A stretch of DNA of 6,935 bases from an uncultured Desulfovibrio sp. (GTDB lineage Bacteria; Desulfobacterota; Desulfovibrionia; Desulfovibrionales; Desulfovibrionaceae), in assembly GCA_900541395.1 (NCBI GenBank), contig UQJT01000070.1:1-6935 (forward strand), given 5' to 3'. Under the pieces are notes generated by a model. The model did not search any database, was not told where the DNA came from, and was given only the letters and a program-made list of their open reading frames with translations. Below, one piece after another: positions 1-5,952 of the stretch. Both the position numbers and the translations under genes were made by a program. Position 1 is the first letter of the stretch. Each line of letters starts with the position of its first letter.

Positions 1-14
1 AGCGGCGAAGACGA

Positions 15-43
15 GTTATGCCCTCACTCGCCCCGTCTGTCAA
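15..43 (-). promoter_or_regulatory. Strong sigma-70-type promoter firing leftward out of the window
   Basis: On the minus strand a perfect -35 box TTGACA (complement of 38-43) is followed by a 17-bp spacer and the -10 box CATAAC (complement of 15-20, four of six consensus bases). Transcription would start near position 8 and leave the window on the left. The discriminator is GC-rich, as in stringently controlled promoters. A 5-bp inverted repeat, CGAGT/ACTCG (12-16 and 26-30), flanks the -10 region and could serve as an operator. The box match and spacing are seen directly; that it drives a tRNA, rRNA or other highly expressed gene is inference, because the transcribed gene lies outside. Confidence 0.7.
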
Positions 44-47
44 ATAC

Positions 48-98
48 TTTTTTGAGGTTTTTTGGATCTTTTTACGGCGAGAGTATTTTTAGTTTTTT
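48..98 (-). promoter_or_regulatory. Phased A-tracts upstream of the leftward promoter (UP-element-like, curved DNA)
   Basis: Read on the minus strand, this stretch has A-tracts at 48-53, 58-63, 69-73, 86-90 and 93-98 in an otherwise GC-rich genome. The first three are spaced about 10-10.5 bp apart, one helical turn, directly upstream of the -35 box at 38-43. Such phasing is the classical signature of intrinsically bent DNA, and A-rich sequence at this place is typical of UP elements bound by the RNA polymerase alpha subunit. No gene occupies positions 1-169, and I see no convincing intrinsic terminator for mtnP in it. Confidence 0.5.
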
Positions 99-169
99 AT
101 TTCAGACCATTAGCAAAACATCGCACCAAGAAGCGCCGCCCCGCTCCGGAAGGCCGTTTACCCTTGGAC

Positions 170-922
170 TCAACCCAGCCGAGGGATCACATGTTGCAGC
201 AAAGTCAAAACTTTATGCGCATTTTCCGCCGCCACGGCGGCGATGGCGTCCCAAGTGACGGCTTCCTCGTCGTCCTTCCACGAATCGTAGTCCGTGCTCA
301 TGGCCACGGCGGCGTAGGGGACGTCTGCCTCATTGGCGAGAGCGGCCTCGGTGGCCACGCTCATATTCACGATGTCCGCGCCCCACACGCGATACATGCG
401 CGATTCGGCGCGTGTGGAAAAACGCGGTCCCTCGATGGTAATCAGGGTACCCGCCGGATGATGACGATACCCCAGGGATTCCAACTCCGCGATGAGCACG
501 GCGCGCAGACCAGGGTCGAAGGGATCGGGCATGGCCGCGTGCCGAGGCTGACCGGGCGCAAAGGACTCATAAAATGTCATGCGCCGCTGCCGCGTAAAGT
601 CGATAAACTGATCCGGCACCACCAGATCGCCCCGCCGGATTTCCTCGCGCAACGACCCCACGGCCGTGCTGGCCAGGATACGGGTACAGCCCGCGCTTTT
701 CAGGGCGTGGATATTGGCGCGATAATTAACCCGGGAGGGGGGTATGGTATGCTCGCGGCCGTGCCGGGCCAGCAGCACCACGGGTACGCCGCCGATTTCG
801 CCTTCGCGCAGAGTGGAGGACGGCTCCCCCCAGGGGGTATCCATCGTCAGATCGCGCGGGTGGAGGAAAAGTTCGGGGTCGTCCAGTCCGCTGCCGCCTA
901 TGATGCCTATCTTGTGCGCCAT
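170..922 (-). CDS. mtnP: S-methyl-5'-thioadenosine phosphorylase (MtnP)
   Basis: Cytosolic phosphorylase that splits 5'-methylthioadenosine with phosphate into adenine and 5-methylthioribose-1-phosphate; many family members also accept 5'-deoxyadenosine. The 250-residue length is normal. Visible family signatures are the N-terminal GIIGGSGL (6-13), the phosphate/ribose segment RHGREHTIPPSRVNYRAN (53-70), TAVGS (86-90), EGPRFSTRAES (164-174), the NMSVATEAALANE segment (186-198) that carries the sugar-contacting Met, and STDYDSW (209-215). The two Asp of TDYD (211 and 213) are the residues that favour 6-aminopurines over the Asn of 6-oxopurine phosphorylases, which supports MTA over inosine/guanosine. 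The start is fixed by GGAGG at 931-935, 8 nt upstream of the ATG and lying in the end of the aldolase gene. Last gene of the minus-strand block, 3 bp after the aldolase stop. Confidence 0.95.
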   Translation of the reverse strand: MAHKIGIIGGSGLDDPELFLHPRDLTMDTPWGEPSSTLREGEIGGVPVVLLARHGREHTIPPSRVNYRANIHALKSAGCTRILASTAVGSLREEIRRGDLVVPDQFIDFTRQRRMTFYESFAPGQPRHAAMPDPFDPGLRAVLIAELESLGYRHHPAGTLITIEGPRFSTRAESRMYRVWGADIVNMSVATEAALANEADVPYAAVAMSTDYDSWKDDEEAVTWDAIAAVAAENAHKVLTLLQHVIPRLG

Positions 923-925
923 ATC

Positions 926-1567
926 TTACACCTCCGCAAGGGGAATCTCGCCGCGCGCGAGTTGCTCGAACAACGCGGCCACACGGGCAATATCCGGTCC
1001 GTAGCCCATGATGCCTTCATCATGGCCGCTCATTACCACAAGCCCGGCATGGCCGGGACGCCGGGCGACCAGCATGGCCAGAGCACGGGCCATGCCGGGC
1101 GTTCCGAATGCCGCGTCGGCGGGCGTGTTCGGAGCCCCCGCCGCCAAGAGGCGGTCGAAAAGCGCTCGGCTGTGCACATGCGCCACGCAACGCGCCAAAG
1201 GATCGGCCCGGTAGACGGCGCCGTGGGACATGGCCTCGGAACTGGCCTGCCGGGGGCCCGTCGATCGGACCCAATTGCCGTCCACATCGAATTCGGTGAC
1301 CAGACAGTAGCCGTTCGGTCCCAGTACCCGCGGGCCGCCCGTGCCCGTGCCCGTCACCACAAAACGGTCGCCCACAACGCGCGCCGACAGATTGCCGAAG
1401 CCTACGCCGTCCGGCCTCATGCCCAGCAGCCCGGCGTCGAACAGCGCGGTACGCAGGGCGTCCAGAGCGGTCAGATCGGGATGCGCGGGCGCGGGACCGG
1501 GCGTGTGCAGACAACGGTATTTGACATAGCCGTCGTCCGGACCGGGGGTTCCGTGGGGGGCTGTCAT
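926..1567 (-). CDS. Class II aldolase/adducin-family protein, probable 5-methylthioribulose-1-phosphate aldolase of the DHAP shunt
   Basis: A 213-residue zinc-type class II aldolase fold. Signatures are GFGNLSAR (56-63), the Gly/Thr phosphate loop TGTGTGG (72-78), the SSE triplet whose Glu111 fits the catalytic acid/base, the metal-binding His130-x-His132 and the third His182 in SGHDEG. The family includes both sugar-phosphate aldolases (FucA, Ald2) and the dehydratase MtnB. Sitting between mtnA and mtnP, it should act on the isomerase product, 5-methylthioribulose-1-phosphate. Cleavage to DHAP and (methylthio)acetaldehyde is favoured here because no mtnC/mtnD/mtnW-type genes are present and acireductone dioxygenase needs oxygen; a dehydratase role is not excluded. 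The ATG overlaps the mtnA stop (ATGA) and has GAGG 7 nt upstream. An in-frame start at 1618 would give a 17-residue extension overlapping mtnA and is less likely. The first ~30 residues, Pro-rich after a DDGYVKY motif, precede the aldolase core. Confidence 0.82.
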   Translation of the reverse strand: MTAPHGTPGPDDGYVKYRCLHTPGPAPAHPDLTALDALRTALFDAGLLGMRPDGVGFGNLSARVVGDRFVVTGTGTGGPRVLGPNGYCLVTEFDVDGNWVRSTGPRQASSEAMSHGAVYRADPLARCVAHVHSRALFDRLLAAGAPNTPADAAFGTPGMARALAMLVARRPGHAGLVVMSGHDEGIMGYGPDIARVAALFEQLARGEIPLAEV

Positions 1568-2676
1568 ACCCGCGCCTCGGGGTACAGAGAAAGAACGCCC
1601 TCCTCCGTGGCCGGGCACACGCCCCGCTCGGTGATCAGCCCCGTGATCAGCCGTCCGGGCGTCACGTCGAACGCCCAGTTGCGGGCGGATGTGGAATCCG
1701 GACAGATACGCACGTTTTCCAGGCGGCCATCCTCGGTTTCGCCGCTCATCATCCGCACTTCGGCGGGGTTGCGCTCTTCGATGGGAATTTCGGCCACGCC
1801 GTCGCGCAAAGAAAAATCGAAGGTGGAGGACGGCAGGGCCACGTAGAACGGAACACCGTTATCCCTGGCGGCCAGGGCTTTAAGATAGGTGCCGATTTTG
1901 TTGGCCGCATCGCCCCGGCGGGTTACCCGGTCGGCTCCGGTGATGACCATATCCACCATGCCGTGCTGCATGAGGTGGCCCCCGGCATTGTCCACCACCA
2001 GATCATGGGGCACGCCATGCCGCCCCAGTTCCCAGGCGGTGAGGCTCGCGCCCTGGTTGCGGGGCCGCGTTTCATCCACCCATACGTGGACGGGAATACC
2101 CGCGTCGTGCGCGGCATAGACCGGAGCCAAGGCCGAACCGTAATCCACAAAAGCCAGCCAGCCGGCATTGCAGTGGGTAAGGACGTGCACCGGCCGCCCG
2201 CCCTTGACCGCCGCCAGGGCCGTAATCAGGGTCCGGCCGTGTTCGCCTATGCGACGACAGAATTCGGCGTCCTCATCGGCTATGGCCTCGGCCTCATGCC
2301 GGGCGGCCGCCACGGCCTCGACGCCGCTCCGTCCGTTCAAGGCGCGCGCCATGCGTTCCAGCGCCCAGGCCAGGTTGCTCGCGGTGGGCCGGGTGGCCCG
2401 CAGCATGTCCGCGGCCTCCCGCATCCGTTTCCGAAAGGCTTCGGGGCCGACATCCGCCGCGGCGCGAGCGGCCAGCCACATGCCATAGGCCGCCGTGGCT
2501 CCGATGAGCCCCGCCCCGCGGACCTTCATGTCCCGAATAGCTCTCCCCACCTCCTCCACGCCGGACAGTTCCAGAGTGTGAAAGCGGTGCGGCAACGCGG
2601 TCTGATCCAGAATGGTCAGAGCGTCCGTGGCGGGATCGATCCAGATGGTGCGGTAATGGCGGCCGTCGACGTTCAT
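1564..2676 (-). CDS. mtnA: S-methyl-5-thioribose-1-phosphate isomerase (MtnA)
   Basis: Converts the aldose 5-methylthioribose-1-phosphate into the ketose 5-methylthioribulose-1-phosphate in the cytosol; it belongs to the eIF2B-alpha-like isomerase family. At 370 residues it is of usual length. Seen in order: KVRGAGLIGATAAYG (51-65, substrate-binding loop), TASNLAWAL (98-106), LTHCNAG (166-172) with catalytic Cys169, DETRPRNQGASLTAWEL (201-217), then ITGADRV (245-251) with catalytic Asp249, GDAANKIGTY (255-264) and IEERNPAEV (299-307). The loop usually reads RGAPAIG in the family but is RGAGLIG here, a variant that might bear on the substrate. The start has GGAG 5 nt upstream (2682-2685). It lies 22 bp after the AMIN-protein stop, and its own stop overlaps the aldolase start, implying translational coupling. 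Confidence 0.96.
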   Translation of the reverse strand: MNVDGRHYRTIWIDPATDALTILDQTALPHRFHTLELSGVEEVGRAIRDMKVRGAGLIGATAAYGMWLAARAAADVGPEAFRKRMREAADMLRATRPTASNLAWALERMARALNGRSGVEAVAAARHEAEAIADEDAEFCRRIGEHGRTLITALAAVKGGRPVHVLTHCNAGWLAFVDYGSALAPVYAAHDAGIPVHVWVDETRPRNQGASLTAWELGRHGVPHDLVVDNAGGHLMQHGMVDMVITGADRVTRRGDAANKIGTYLKALAARDNGVPFYVALPSSTFDFSLRDGVAEIPIEERNPAEVRMMSGETEDGRLENVRICPDSTSARNWAFDVTPGRLITGLITERGVCPATEEGVLSLYPEARV

Positions 2677-2698
2677 GGGGGCTCCAGACGGAAAAAGC

Positions 2699-3700
2699 TC
2701 AGCGGATGGTCAACTCCAGACTGTCGGCGTCGGGATTCGTCACCTTGACCTTGACGGGTTTGACCCGCATGTCGAACACCAGGCGGGTGGCCGTGTCCTG
2801 CGAGCCCACCCGGAGCGCACGCACCATGCGGTTGCTCGGCACGCGAGGGGCCTCCACCTTCCAGTCTCCCTCAATGTCCAACACCACGCGATCGGGCTCG
2901 ACGAGCATGAAGGTTTTGCCCCGCATGGCGCTTGTTCCCTTAAGGTTCAGGGTTACCACATCGCCGTCCATAGTCAGAACGGCCGACGTGACGACCTGTC
3001 CGCCCGCCTTGGCGGGCAGAGAACTTTTGGTGACCAGCGTCCCCGGCTTGAGGGGTTTGTCCGCCTTGCCGCCCTTGTCCGAGGCAGCCGGAGCGGCGGG
3101 GGTCGGAGCGGAAGCGGGAGAAGACGCGGGCTTGCCTTCGACTTCCGGTCCGGCGGACGCCGAAGGCGGCGTGACCTCCGGCTTGTCGGAAGTCGAAGAC
3201 GGCGCGCTTTGCGCGGCGGGTTCGATCTTTTCCGGCGCGGGCACGGTCGGGCCCCGGCTTTTGTCGGTTTCCCGCGCGGGATGCTCGGGCGGCGAAGCGG
3301 AAGAGGAAGAAGGCGCCTTGTCTCCGTCTTCGGGCTTAACGGCGGCAGGAACGGCGGACGACGCGGGAGGTTCCGTAACCTGCACGGAACCGAAGGTGGA
3401 ATCCTTCACCACCGGAGCCACGCCCGTCGGTCCCTCAGCCTGCGGTTCCACATGGGTCACGGGCAAGTCTCCGGAATCTCCGCTGCTCATGATCATAGCT
3501 TCGGGCGACGGCAGAGGGGACGGCAACGGCGTCTGCGGGGCGGCCTGCAGGGGACCGGACACGCTATCCCCCACCTGCGCCGCATCCTCTCCGGAAAGGG
3601 GGGGAAGAGGCTCACGAAACACACGGGCCACCACCAACGCCAGCGCCAGCATGATGACGGCGCAGAGAAACAAAACCCATTTTCTGCTCATGGCGGGCAT
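2699..3700 (-). CDS. Membrane-anchored AMIN-domain protein with long disordered linker
   Basis: The 333-residue protein has a short basic N-terminus (SRK), one hydrophobic helix (about 8-27) that looks like an uncleaved signal anchor, then a Pro/Ala/Ser/Glu-rich low-complexity stretch (about 30-230) and a C-terminal folded region (about 240-333). That region contains DRVVLDIEG (270-278), NRMVRALRVG (290-299) and TRLVFDM (305-311), the beta-rich pattern of AMIN domains. In AmiC amidase and secretin PilQ these localise proteins to peptidoglycan or the septum. No amidase or secretin domain follows, so this is a stand-alone AMIN protein, presumably periplasmic. The first ATG overlaps the upstream TPR stop (TAATG), but AGGAG (3703-3707) is only 2 nt from it; the second ATG at 3691 is 11 nt away, so the true start may be three codons later. 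The function is not known; a cell-envelope role is inference. Confidence 0.8.
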   Translation of the reverse strand: MPAMSRKWVLFLCAVIMLALALVVARVFREPLPPLSGEDAAQVGDSVSGPLQAAPQTPLPSPLPSPEAMIMSSGDSGDLPVTHVEPQAEGPTGVAPVVKDSTFGSVQVTEPPASSAVPAAVKPEDGDKAPSSSSASPPEHPARETDKSRGPTVPAPEKIEPAAQSAPSSTSDKPEVTPPSASAGPEVEGKPASSPASAPTPAAPAASDKGGKADKPLKPGTLVTKSSLPAKAGGQVVTSAVLTMDGDVVTLNLKGTSAMRGKTFMLVEPDRVVLDIEGDWKVEAPRVPSNRMVRALRVGSQDTATRLVFDMRVKPVKVKVTNPDADSLELTIR

Positions 3701-4611
3701 TACTCCTGGGGGATAAAAGCACCGACGCCGGCGCGAATTTTTTTCTTCAAACGCCGGGCGCAGGCCAGATCGGGTTCAAGGTTGAGGGCTCTGTCAAGAT
3801 ATTCGTCGGCTTCGCGATATTTGCCCAGTTCGTACAGCGCGCGGCCCACATTGAACAGGGCGTGGCTGTCGTCGGGCGACAGCTCCAGAGCCCGCCGGAA
3901 TGAAGTCAGGGCCAGATCGTTCAATTGACTTTTGCGCAGGTCCATGCCGAAATCGGTGAACATGTGCTTGTGGGCGACCACGATGCCCTCGGACACTCCG
4001 ACCATGCGCCGGAACGCCTGAACGGCCCCATTTTTGTCGCCCCGCCGGAGGCGCATGATATTCATGGCGAATTCCGCCCGCAACGAACGATCCAGTTCCT
4101 CCGGCGGCGAAAGGAGAGAGGCCGCGGCAGACGCCCCGAAAGAAGCCGAGGCCTTGCCCGCCACCGGCGGGCGCCCGTCCTCCCCCCGCTCCGCTCCGGC
4201 CTTGCGGCGCGGTTCGGATTCCGGGCCGGAAGACTCTCCGCGCCCCAGCGGGGCCGACGATTCGGTCCGTTTCGGAGCGCGTCCGCCGACCAGAGTCGAT
4301 TCTTCGGTCTGCCGGGCGCCGCGCACGAATACTTTATCAATATAATCCGCCACATCGGGGTGCGTGGCGGGCACGGCCCGCACGCCCGGCTCGCGGGTAT
4401 AGGATTGCCGGAATGCGTCGCCCGGCAGCAGGCGCGGCTTTCCCTCGGGATGATAATAGGTCGCGTCGAGCTGCTGCGCCAGGTAGGCTTTGGACAGACC
4501 GTCCTGCCACACAAACCAGTATTGCTTGCGCTGTTCGCCCACGGCGCGGCCGCCGGGTTCGGCAAGCATGCCCCGGGTGGAAAACACACCCAGGAAATTG
4601 GCCTTCGGCAT
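3700..4611 (-). CDS. Tetratricopeptide-repeat protein with unrecognised N-terminal region
   Basis: The 303-residue protein has no signal peptide or membrane helix, so it is probably cytosolic. Residues 1-95 form a compact-looking region rich in aromatics (YWFVW at 31-35, TYYHPEGKPR at 51-60) that I do not recognise. Residues about 100-170 are charged, Ser/Gly/Glu/Arg-rich and likely disordered. From about 172 to 290 the sequence is helical, and two clear TPR units are visible: NDLALTSFRRALELSPDDS (231-249) and ALFNVGRALYELGKYREADEYLDRALNLEPD (251-281). TPRs bind partner proteins; the partner may be the AMIN protein encoded immediately downstream with a TAATG overlap. The start at 4611 is chosen because AAGGA lies 7 nt upstream; an in-frame ATG at 4656 would add 15 basic residues with no better binding site. 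First gene of the minus-strand block. Confidence 0.85.
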   Translation of the reverse strand: MPKANFLGVFSTRGMLAEPGGRAVGEQRKQYWFVWQDGLSKAYLAQQLDATYYHPEGKPRLLPGDAFRQSYTREPGVRAVPATHPDVADYIDKVFVRGARQTEESTLVGGRAPKRTESSAPLGRGESSGPESEPRRKAGAERGEDGRPPVAGKASASFGASAAASLLSPPEELDRSLRAEFAMNIMRLRRGDKNGAVQAFRRMVGVSEGIVVAHKHMFTDFGMDLRKSQLNDLALTSFRRALELSPDDSHALFNVGRALYELGKYREADEYLDRALNLEPDLACARRLKKKIRAGVGAFIPQE

Positions 4612-4673
4612 TATGCGTTCCTTCTGGCGGCGGGCCTGGGCCGGGCCGCCGGGCACGTTCCCGCGCGGAATTG

Positions 4674-4707
4674 CGGGAATGAACGGCTATTTTTAGCGGA
4701 ATTCCCG
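4674..4707. repeat. Nested palindrome between the divergent TPR and hypA genes
   Basis: Outer arms CGGGAAT (4674-4680) and ATTCCCG (4701-4707) are perfect inverted repeats of 7 bp. Inside, GCTA (4686-4689) and TAGC (4694-4697) form a second inverted repeat around TTTT, almost concentric with the outer one. The element sits 63 bp upstream of the TPR start and 102 bp upstream of hypA. It could be a dimeric regulator site or an RNA hairpin. On the minus strand TTGCTT, 16 bp, TAAAAA ends inside it, a weak promoter-like arrangement for the TPR operon. No regulator family is assigned. Confidence 0.45.
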
Positions 4708-4746
4708 GCAAAAGCAAAGGGGAGGAAGGCAGGTTCCAAGAACGCT

Positions 4747-4792
4747 CCGATCATGTGAAAATTAGCCCACAGTGGACGATCGGCCTTTTTTT
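4747..4792 (+). terminator. Hairpin plus T7 tract just upstream of hypA (terminator- or attenuator-like)
   Basis: CCGATC (4747-4752) pairs with GATCGG (4778-4783), and within the loop TGTG (4754-4757) can pair with CACA (4768-4771). Two C residues and seven T residues (4786-4792) follow, ending 17 bp before the hypA ATG. The stem is only 6 bp with a long loop, so an efficient terminator is doubtful. No plus-strand gene precedes it, so if functional it would more likely attenuate the hypA leader transcript. Confidence 0.3.
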
Positions 4793-4809
4793 GTGCCATA
4801 CGCTTCACC

Positions 4810-5163
4810 ATGCACGAGTTTTCATTGGTCGCCGGCATCATGAATATTGTGGAGGAGGAATTGCGCGCGCACGGAGCGCGGCGTCTGACCCTGGCCCGCG
4901 TGCGTTACGGCGCGCTGGCCAACGTGGTGCCCGAGGCCATGCGCATGGCCTTTGAGGCCGCCACGACGGGCACGCCGCACGAAGGGGCGCGGCTGGAACT
5001 GATCGAAGAGCCCCTGCGGGTGCGTTGCGCGGCCTGCGGTCATGTTTTTTCCCCGCCCGACCGCCAGGCGCTGTTCCTGCCCTGCCCTGCCTGCGCCGAG
5101 CAGTTCGGCTTATCCGTGGAGGCGGGGGAAGGTTTGTTTCTTGATCACCTTGAAGCGGAATAA
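4810..5163 (+). CDS. hypA: Hydrogenase maturation nickel metallochaperone HypA
   Basis: A small cytosolic protein that binds nickel and, with HypB, delivers it to the large-subunit precursor of [NiFe]-hydrogenase. At 117 residues it has the usual length. The N-terminus MHEFSL carries the invariant nickel ligand His2 with neighbouring Glu3, which fixes the ATG at 4810. The structural zinc site is the pair Cys73-x2-Cys76 (CAAC) and Cys92-x2-Cys95 (CPAC). No Shine-Dalgarno sequence is visible in the 15 nt before the ATG, which read GTGCCATACGCTTCACC, so initiation may be leaderless or weak. First gene of the plus-strand block, diverging from the TPR operon; hypB follows after 126 bp. No hydrogenase structural gene lies in the window. 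Confidence 0.96.
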   Translation: MHEFSLVAGIMNIVEEELRAHGARRLTLARVRYGALANVVPEAMRMAFEAATTGTPHEGARLELIEEPLRVRCAACGHVFSPPDRQALFLPCPACAEQFGLSVEAGEGLFLDHLEAE

Positions 5164-5279
5164 GCGCGCCTTTTCCCGACAAAGCCGAACGGAACGAGAC
5201 TTCGCCTCGATGCCGGAGCGTCGAACATCGTAACCCTATCCCCCAAACCACGGCAAAAAAGTGTTTAAAAACCGCTGTT

Positions 5280-5285
5280 AGGAGG
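5280..5285 (+). promoter_or_regulatory. Strong Shine-Dalgarno site for hypB
   Basis: AGGAGG lies 4 nt upstream of the GTG at 5290 and settles that unusual start codon. It contrasts with hypA, which has no visible ribosome binding site. The preceding 126-bp gap (5164-5289) holds an imperfect hairpin, AAC-CA-CGG (5246-5253) with CCG-CT-GTT (5272-5279), around an A-rich loop, but no recognisable gene. Confidence 0.8.
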
Positions 5286-5289
5286 TCCC

Positions 5290-5952
5290 GTGGATATTCC
5301 CGTGGTACGCAACGTACTGGAAGCCAATGACCGCATTGCCGCCCGTCTGCGCGCCGATTTCGCGGCCCGGGGCGTGCTGGCCCTCAATCTCATCAGTTCG
5401 CCCGGCTCGGGCAAGACTTCGCTGCTGGAACGCACCCTGCGGGACCTGGCTCCCGAGTTGCGCATGGCGGTCATCGAGGGCGACCTCCAGACCGACAACG
5501 ACGCCCGCCGAGTGGCCTCCACCGGCGCGCGCGCGGTGCAGATCAACACCGAAGGCGGCTGCCATCTGGATGCGGGCATGGTGAGCGAAGCCCTGTCCGC
5601 CCTGGGCTCCGACCCCGTGGACGTGTTGTTCATCGAAAACGTGGGCAATCTGGTGTGCCCCGTGGAGTTCGACTGCGGCGAGGACGCCAAAGTGGCTTTG
5701 CTCAGCGTCACCGAGGGCGACGACAAGCCGGAAAAATATCCGCAACTGTTCCACCTGGCCAAAGCAATGCTGATCAACAAGGCGGATCTGCTGCCTTACG
5801 TGGACTTCAGCGTGGACAAGGCGCGGGCCCACGCCACCCGCCTCAACCCGGACCTGACCGTCATGGAAATATCGTGCCGCGAGGGCAGCGGCCTGACGGC
5901 CTGGTACGATTGGCTTCGGGCCGGGGTGCGCGCCAAACGGGGGCGCGCCTGA
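5290..5952 (+). CDS. hypB: Hydrogenase maturation GTPase HypB (short form)
   Basis: A SIMIBI-class GTPase that uses GTP hydrolysis to help HypA insert nickel into [NiFe]-hydrogenase. The 220 residues correspond to the G domain only: Walker A SSPGSGKTS (36-44), EGDLQTD (63-69), the metal-site pair Cys91-His92 in EGGCHLDAGM, ENVGNLVCP (116-124) with the third metal ligand Cys123, and the guanine-specificity motif NKADLLPYVDF (163-173). The N-terminal CxxCGC nickel motif and the His-rich stretch seen in many HypB proteins are both absent. Translation starts at GTG with a strong AGGAGG. Its stop overlaps the folC start (TGATG). Confidence 0.97.
   Translation: MDIPVVRNVLEANDRIAARLRADFAARGVLALNLISSPGSGKTSLLERTLRDLAPELRMAVIEGDLQTDNDARRVASTGARAVQINTEGGCHLDAGMVSEALSALGSDPVDVLFIENVGNLVCPVEFDCGEDAKVALLSVTEGDDKPEKYPQLFHLAKAMLINKADLLPYVDFSVDKARAHATRLNPDLTVMEISCREGSGLTAWYDWLRAGVRAKRGRA

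Noticed and set aside
122..169. Intrinsic terminator after mtnP
   Set aside because: Only a 5-bp CCAAG/CTTGG pair with a 32-base loop and no good T-run on the minus strand could be found.
62..1846. 594-codon open frame on the plus strand
   Set aside because: It lies antisense to mtnP, the aldolase and mtnA, all of which show clear conserved motifs. Its translation is low-complexity and resembles no family, as expected for antisense frames in GC-rich genes.
2675..3928. 417-codon plus-strand frame rich in Gly and Arg
   Set aside because: It is the reverse of the Pro/Ala/Ser-rich linker of the AMIN protein; no motif or binding site supports it.
4754..4771. CRP/HcpR-like site TGTGA...CCACA before hypA
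   Set aside because: The half-sites are separated by 10 bp between TGTG and CACA instead of 8, and the arms are not full matches.
4783..4799. Sigma-54-like TGGCAC on the minus strand
   Set aside because: The -12 element is AAGG rather than TTGC at the required spacing, and the site is far from the TPR gene start.
4755..4955. Possible 66-residue GTG-started small protein upstream of hypA
   Set aside because: Most of it is the shifted frame of hypA, and it lacks a well-placed ribosome binding site.
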